DNA from: Pseudodesulfovibrio nedwellii
GTDB taxonomy: Bacteria; Desulfobacterota; Desulfovibrionia; Desulfovibrionales; Desulfovibrionaceae
NCBI RefSeq assembly: GCF_027923765.1
Contig: NZ_AP026709.1
Location: 186,001-250,000, forward strand
Reading direction: 5' to 3'
DNA length: 64,000 bases
A model generated the notes under the pieces. That model saw nothing but the letters and a program-made list of their open reading frames with translations. It was not told the DNA's origin and made no database searches. Positions 60,699 to 64,000 of the stretch are shown in pieces. Position numbers and translations under genes: made by a program. Numbering within the stretch: position 1 is the first letter of the stretch; each line of letters opens with the position of its first letter.

Positions 60699-61679
60699 AT
60701 GAATCCAAAGCAAATTAAGTCTTCTTTGAAGACCCTTATTTCCTTGAAACAGCCTGTCTTTATCTGGGGAGCTCCTGGTGTCGGTAAAAGTCAGGTGATC
60801 GCACAGGTTGCAGAAGAGATGAAACGTCAATTGACTGATGTCCGTGCCGTACTGTTGGATCCCGTGGATCTTCGTGGATTGCCATCGGTAAAAAACAATG
60901 TGGCCCATTGGAGTCCCCCTTCATTCTTGCCGACAGAAGGTGAAGGCGTCCTCTTCCTTGATGAATTGAACGCTGCACCTCCATTGGTGCAGGCTGCCTG
61001 TTATCAATTGGTTCTTGATCGTAAGGTCGGTGAGTATTCATTGCCAGATGGTTGGACCGTGGTTGCAGCTGGCAACCGGGAGACTGATCGTGCAGTGACT
61101 CACCGTATGCCTTCTGCTTTGGCGAATAGATTCGTGCACCTTGATTTTTCCGTCGACGTGGACATTTGGCTTGAATGGGCCGAAGGGCAGGGGTTCTCTG
61201 AAGAAGTCCTTTCATTCATCAGGTTCAGGCCAAACCTTTTGCATAATTTTGATCCCAAACAGAATGAAAAAGCATTCCCTTCACCAAGATCATGGGAATT
61301 CGCTGCCCGTATACTTGCAGCGGCTCCGGCCCCGGAGGTGGAGTTGAGTTTGTTAAAGGGAACAGTTGGTCCGGGTGCGGCTGCTGAGTTTGAAGGATTT
61401 GTTCGTATGTTCAGGCAACTACCTGATCCAGACGTTGTCATAGACCAACCTCGCATGGCAGATGTCCCGGAAGAACCTGCAACTTTATATGCATTGTGTG
61501 AGGCTTTGGCAAAAAGAGCCGGAGAGGAAACAGCGGAGAGCATCGTTACATATGCTTCCAGATTGCCTTCGGAGTTTGGTGTCCTTTTAGTCAGAGATGC
61601 TGCGAAAAAGCATAGAGGCATCGTGGAAACACCAGCTTTTTCGAATTGGGCTACTGCAAATTCGGATGTTCTTTTTTAG
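60699..61679 (+). CDS. MoxR-family AAA+ ATPase
   Basis: 326 residues. Walker A GAPGVGKS (24-31), Walker B LFLDELNAAPP (about 86-96), sensor 1 in VVAAGNRETDRA and the MoxR marker MPSALANRFVHLDF. These ATPases act with von Willebrand-A proteins as chaperones or to load metals and mature complexes. The ATG at 60699 lies 10 bases after the siaC stop with GGGGA upstream; the frame is open back into siaC, but that part is not family-like. Its VWA partner starts within seven bases of the stop. Confidence 0.9.
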   Translation: MNPKQIKSSLKTLISLKQPVFIWGAPGVGKSQVIAQVAEEMKRQLTDVRAVLLDPVDLRGLPSVKNNVAHWSPPSFLPTEGEGVLFLDELNAAPPLVQAACYQLVLDRKVGEYSLPDGWTVVAAGNRETDRAVTHRMPSALANRFVHLDFSVDVDIWLEWAEGQGFSEEVLSFIRFRPNLLHNFDPKQNEKAFPSPRSWEFAARILAAAPAPEVELSLLKGTVGPGAAAEFEGFVRMFRQLPDPDVVIDQPRMADVPEEPATLYALCEALAKRAGEETAESIVTYASRLPSEFGVLLVRDAAKKHRGIVETPAFSNWATANSDVLF

Positions 61680-61685
61680 GTGATC

Positions 61686-62993
61686 ATGAATACAGCTCGA
61701 AAAAAACTCTTGAAAGCTCGTACAAATTTATTGTTGGAGCAGCCCTTTTTCGGTTCGTTGTGTTTGCGCATGGAACCGAAAGAGGATCGGCATTGTGCAA
61801 CAGCTTGGACCGATGGTCGAACCCTAGGCTACAATCCTGCTTATGTCGCCGGACTGCGTGATGAGCAGGTGCAGGGGCTCATGGCGCATACGGTCATGCA
61901 TCCAGCCTGTCAGCATCACACCCGGCGGAACGGGCGTAGTCACGATCTGTGGAATATGGCTTGTGACCATGCTATAAATTGGATTTTGCTGGATGCCGGT
62001 ATTCAATTGCCACCCAAATATTTGGATGCCCCAGCCTTTCATGGTCTGAGTGCCGATGAAATCTATGCTGAACTTCATTCTCATAAGGCAGAAGAGGATC
62101 GTCCTTTTTTGTCGGACGGAGAAGGAGAGTCGGATGGCGAAGTGGAATGGGATGGGCTTGAAGGGAAGGCTGGAGATGGCGAAGATTTGGGAGAAGGGTC
62201 CGAATCCGGGGCCGGTGAAAGTGACGGCGATGGTTCCATGGAAGAAGGCATGGAAGGTGATGATACCGAAGAGTCAGGGAACGACCAGTCTGGTGATCCC
62301 GGAGGGAGTGGTGAAGTTCGTGACGGCGAGCGGGAACTAGAGGGTGGAGCCTCTGACGAATCCGGTACGGATGAATCGTGGGAGCTGGCTCTTGCACAAG
62401 CGGCTCAGACTGCGCGGGAGATTGGTGATCTGCCAGGGAATCTCGCACGCCTTGTGGATGATGTGTTGAATCCAAAGCTTGATTGGCAGGAATTGCTTTC
62501 GCGGTACATTTGTGACCGTGCTCGGGACGACTATAGTTGGACCCCGCCAAATAAACGTTTTTTATATCTGGATGTGATTCTTCCGTCATTGTCACATCAA
62601 AAGCTGCCCGAGGTTGTTTTGGTTTTTGATACTTCGGGTAGTGTGACCGAACCTGAGATGAATCAGTTCGCTGCGGAAGTCTCCGGCATTCTGGAATCCT
62701 TCGATACTAATATTCATGTTGTGTATTGCGATGCACAAGTCACGGGATCGGATTTTTTCGGGCGGGTTGATTTGCCATTGAATCTCGCTCCTGAAGGTGG
62801 AGGCGGTACGGACTATCGTCCAGCGTTTCAGTGGGTGGAGCAGGAAGGGATCGACCCGGTGTGCTTGGTTTACCTGACAGATTTGGAGTGCATACGTTAC
62901 CCCGAGAATGAACCGGAATATCCCGTTTTATGGGCGCAAATCGGCCAAGGGGGCAAGGTTCCTCCTTTTGGCGATATTATTGACATTATTTGA
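61686..62993 (+). CDS. VWA-domain protein with metallopeptidase-like N-domain (DUF2201 type)
   Basis: 435 residues. N-domain (about 1-130): LMAHTVMHPACQHHTRR and LWNMACDHAINWILLDAG match the putative metallopeptidase domain that goes with MoxR ATPases, but the expected HExxH is HTxxH (His68-His72), so the catalytic Glu is missing. Residues about 135-235 are a long acidic Gly/Glu/Asp/Ser-rich linker. The VWA domain (about 310-430) has MIDAS residues DTSGS (Asp315), GGGGTDY and LTDLE. The ATG at 61686 is used; a GTG at 61680 is possible. It is the likely client or adaptor of the MoxR ATPase. Confidence 0.87.
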   Translation: MNTARKKLLKARTNLLLEQPFFGSLCLRMEPKEDRHCATAWTDGRTLGYNPAYVAGLRDEQVQGLMAHTVMHPACQHHTRRNGRSHDLWNMACDHAINWILLDAGIQLPPKYLDAPAFHGLSADEIYAELHSHKAEEDRPFLSDGEGESDGEVEWDGLEGKAGDGEDLGEGSESGAGESDGDGSMEEGMEGDDTEESGNDQSGDPGGSGEVRDGERELEGGASDESGTDESWELALAQAAQTAREIGDLPGNLARLVDDVLNPKLDWQELLSRYICDRARDDYSWTPPNKRFLYLDVILPSLSHQKLPEVVLVFDTSGSVTEPEMNQFAAEVSGILESFDTNIHVVYCDAQVTGSDFFGRVDLPLNLAPEGGGGTDYRPAFQWVEQEGIDPVCLVYLTDLECIRYPENEPEYPVLWAQIGQGGKVPPFGDIIDII

Positions 62994-63008
62994 TGATAAG
63001 GAGGCAAG

Positions 63009-63470
63009 ATGAAGATTGAATGGACTGTGCAAAAAAAAAGGGGCAACCATCGCCCTGTACTGAAGTATTCTATCGAATTGGAATCGTTTGAAGTGGATTT
63101 GGCCGTTCCTCATGTGGTCGTAGACGCTGCCATTGCCCGGCCACCTTCTTCTTGGCGTTCGTTTTGTTACCCAGGTGAAGATGAACGAGGTAATGGGACA
63201 CTTGAATGGTATCGGCTTATGACCCCATCGCATAAAATGGGAAGAATCTCAGAATCCCTGACGCTGCCTTGGCGTGGGCAATCAAATGATTTTGTTGATG
63301 TAAAGGCCGCTTTTGAACGTCTTCGACATAGTTTTGAAACGATGTTGAAGAATGCTTATGAAAGTGCTCCTTTGCAGATTGTTGAAAATTTGGATTTGTC
63401 CGAAGGAACGCGTAAGCATATTGCCAGTGGTGTCGCATCTGCGAGAATATTGTCAGCAGTAGGATTTTAG
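63009..63470 (+). CDS. Hypothetical protein at the end of the Sia/MoxR operon
   Basis: 153 residues, soluble. A beta-rich N-half (KIEWTVQKKRGNHRPVLKYSIELE) leads to a helical C-half (FERLRHSFETMLKNAYESAP, then LSEGTRKHIASGVASARIL). I do not recognise a family. It begins 15 bases after the VWA stop with AAGGAGG before the ATG, so it is almost certainly in the same operon. Its stop overlaps the convergent ABC gene by four bases. Confidence 0.75.
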   Translation: MKIEWTVQKKRGNHRPVLKYSIELESFEVDLAVPHVVVDAAIARPPSSWRSFCYPGEDERGNGTLEWYRLMTPSHKMGRISESLTLPWRGQSNDFVDVKAAFERLRHSFETMLKNAYESAPLQIVENLDLSEGTRKHIASGVASARILSAVGF

Positions 63471-64000
63471 TTTTGCATTGTGGCTGAAAGGAGTGGGCCT
63501 ACGGATGTGGTGGCCCTATTGAGACAATGGGTGATTGGGGCTGTCGTGATTTGAATAGTACGGCAGTTGAACGTTTCGAGTTGGCGGGTTTGGTGGCTGA
63601 CAAGCAATATGGCACTGCCGTTGGCTCGTTGATTCTCAATGAGGTGTGCGACTTTTTCTTGCCATTCTTCATCCAGAAAGGCGAATGGTTCATCAAGTAA
63701 AAGGATGAGTGGATTGATGGCAAAGGCTCGGGCCAGGCTAAGACGCCGCCGCATGCCTCCACTCATTTTCGGAGGTTTCATGTCTGGTGACAGTTCAAAG
63801 AATTTCAACCATTGTTCGGCAACGTCCCGAGTGTTTGACATGCGAGAATGCAAAACAAGTTCTATATTGCTTTGCGCCGTAAGCCAGGGGATCAATATGT
63901 CATCCTGAAATGCACATCCAATAGTTTTGCTTCCATGGTGAATTGCTCCTGAATCTGGTGTTGTCAATTTGGCACCGATTTCGAGCAGGGTTGTTTTGCC
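63467..64000 (-). CDS. ABC transporter ATPase, nitrate/taurine type, N-terminus cut off
   Basis: 178 codons visible; the 5' end lies beyond the right edge. The frame opens with the end of Walker A (GKTTLLEIG), then a Q-loop (CAFQDDILIPWLTAQSNIELVL), signature MSGGMRRRLSLARAF, Walker B LILLLDEPFAFLDEE and switch LLVSHQTRQLE. The GMRRR signature and DDILIPW loop are typical of SsuB/TauB/NrtD ATPases for sulfonate, nitrate, bicarbonate or pyrimidine-precursor import. Its partners would be further right. The substrate cannot be told. Confidence 0.85.
   Translation of the reverse strand, partial: GKTTLLEIGAKLTTPDSGAIHHGSKTIGCAFQDDILIPWLTAQSNIELVLHSRMSNTRDVAEQWLKFFELSPDMKPPKMSGGMRRRLSLARAFAINPLILLLDEPFAFLDEEWQEKVAHLIENQRANGSAILLVSHQTRQLETFNCRTIQITTAPITHCLNRATTSVGPLLSATMQN

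Noticed and set aside
1-64000. CRISPR arrays, rRNA, intact tRNA, transposases or integrases
   Set aside because: None was seen on either strand while reading the window; only a tRNA fragment at 47696-47740.

Overview
The window looks like chromosome of a sulfate-reducing deltaproteobacterium of the Desulfovibrio/Pseudodesulfovibrio type. The pointers are a periplasmic tetraheme cytochrome c3, a four-subunit ferredoxin-dependent 2-oxoacid oxidoreductase, an AccA-AccD fusion, and very many amino-acid and TAXI-type TRAP transporters. No intact rRNA or tRNA, no CRISPR array and no insertion sequence was seen.

Layout. 1-2119 (-): a truncated lysine-2,3-aminomutase family gene behind an ATP-grasp ligase. 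2424-6039 (+): a TAXI-TRAP transporter with a zinc-ribbon membrane protein. 6166-9448 (+): an amino-acid ABC transporter behind a leader with a terminator-like hairpin. 9591-10229: cobH/cbiC. 10470-13349: korDABC. 13429-14992 (-): purine nucleoside phosphorylase and a FlgO-like lipoprotein. 15085-16998 (+): motA, motB and a PilZ protein. 17001-22384: biotin carboxylase, fused carboxyltransferase, an unusual biotinyl-like protein, a hypothetical protein and ssb. 22805-26928 (-): an aapJQMP-type transporter. 27090-32014 (-): a SIMPL protein, a membrane protein and a SWIM/SNF2 helicase. 32213-36034 (+): a peptide-binding lipoprotein and bifunctional Rel. 36126-36521 (-): cytochrome c3. 36753-41724 (-): a third amino-acid ABC transporter, with a double permease, and L-serine dehydratase. 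41883-47543: a glycosyltransferase, cell-envelope proteins, a nickel superoxide dismutase and a split permease.

At 47696-47740 lies the 3' half of a proline tRNA with its terminator, which looks like an attachment-site scar. To its right come a CpxAR-like two-component system divergent from an RND efflux operon (48021-56157), a 0.9 kb stretch without clear genes, and then the most interesting locus.

That locus (57096-63470, +) starts with a strong promoter overlapped by a Fur-like box. It encodes a 57-residue membrane protein, a PAS-GGDEF cyclase (SiaD-like), a SpoIIE/PP2C phosphatase (SiaA-like), a SiaB-like kinase, a SiaC-like phosphoprotein, a MoxR AAA+ ATPase, a von Willebrand-A protein whose metallopeptidase-like domain lacks its glutamate, and a conserved-looking hypothetical protein. 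Sia modules are known from Pseudomonas as four-gene c-di-GMP circuits. Their linkage here to a MoxR/VWA pair under a probable iron-responsive operator is the best candidate for an undescribed system. Overall the genes describe an anaerobe that lives largely on amino and organic acids: several uptake systems feed serine deamination and ferredoxin-linked oxoacid metabolism, with c-di-GMP control of motility and attachment.
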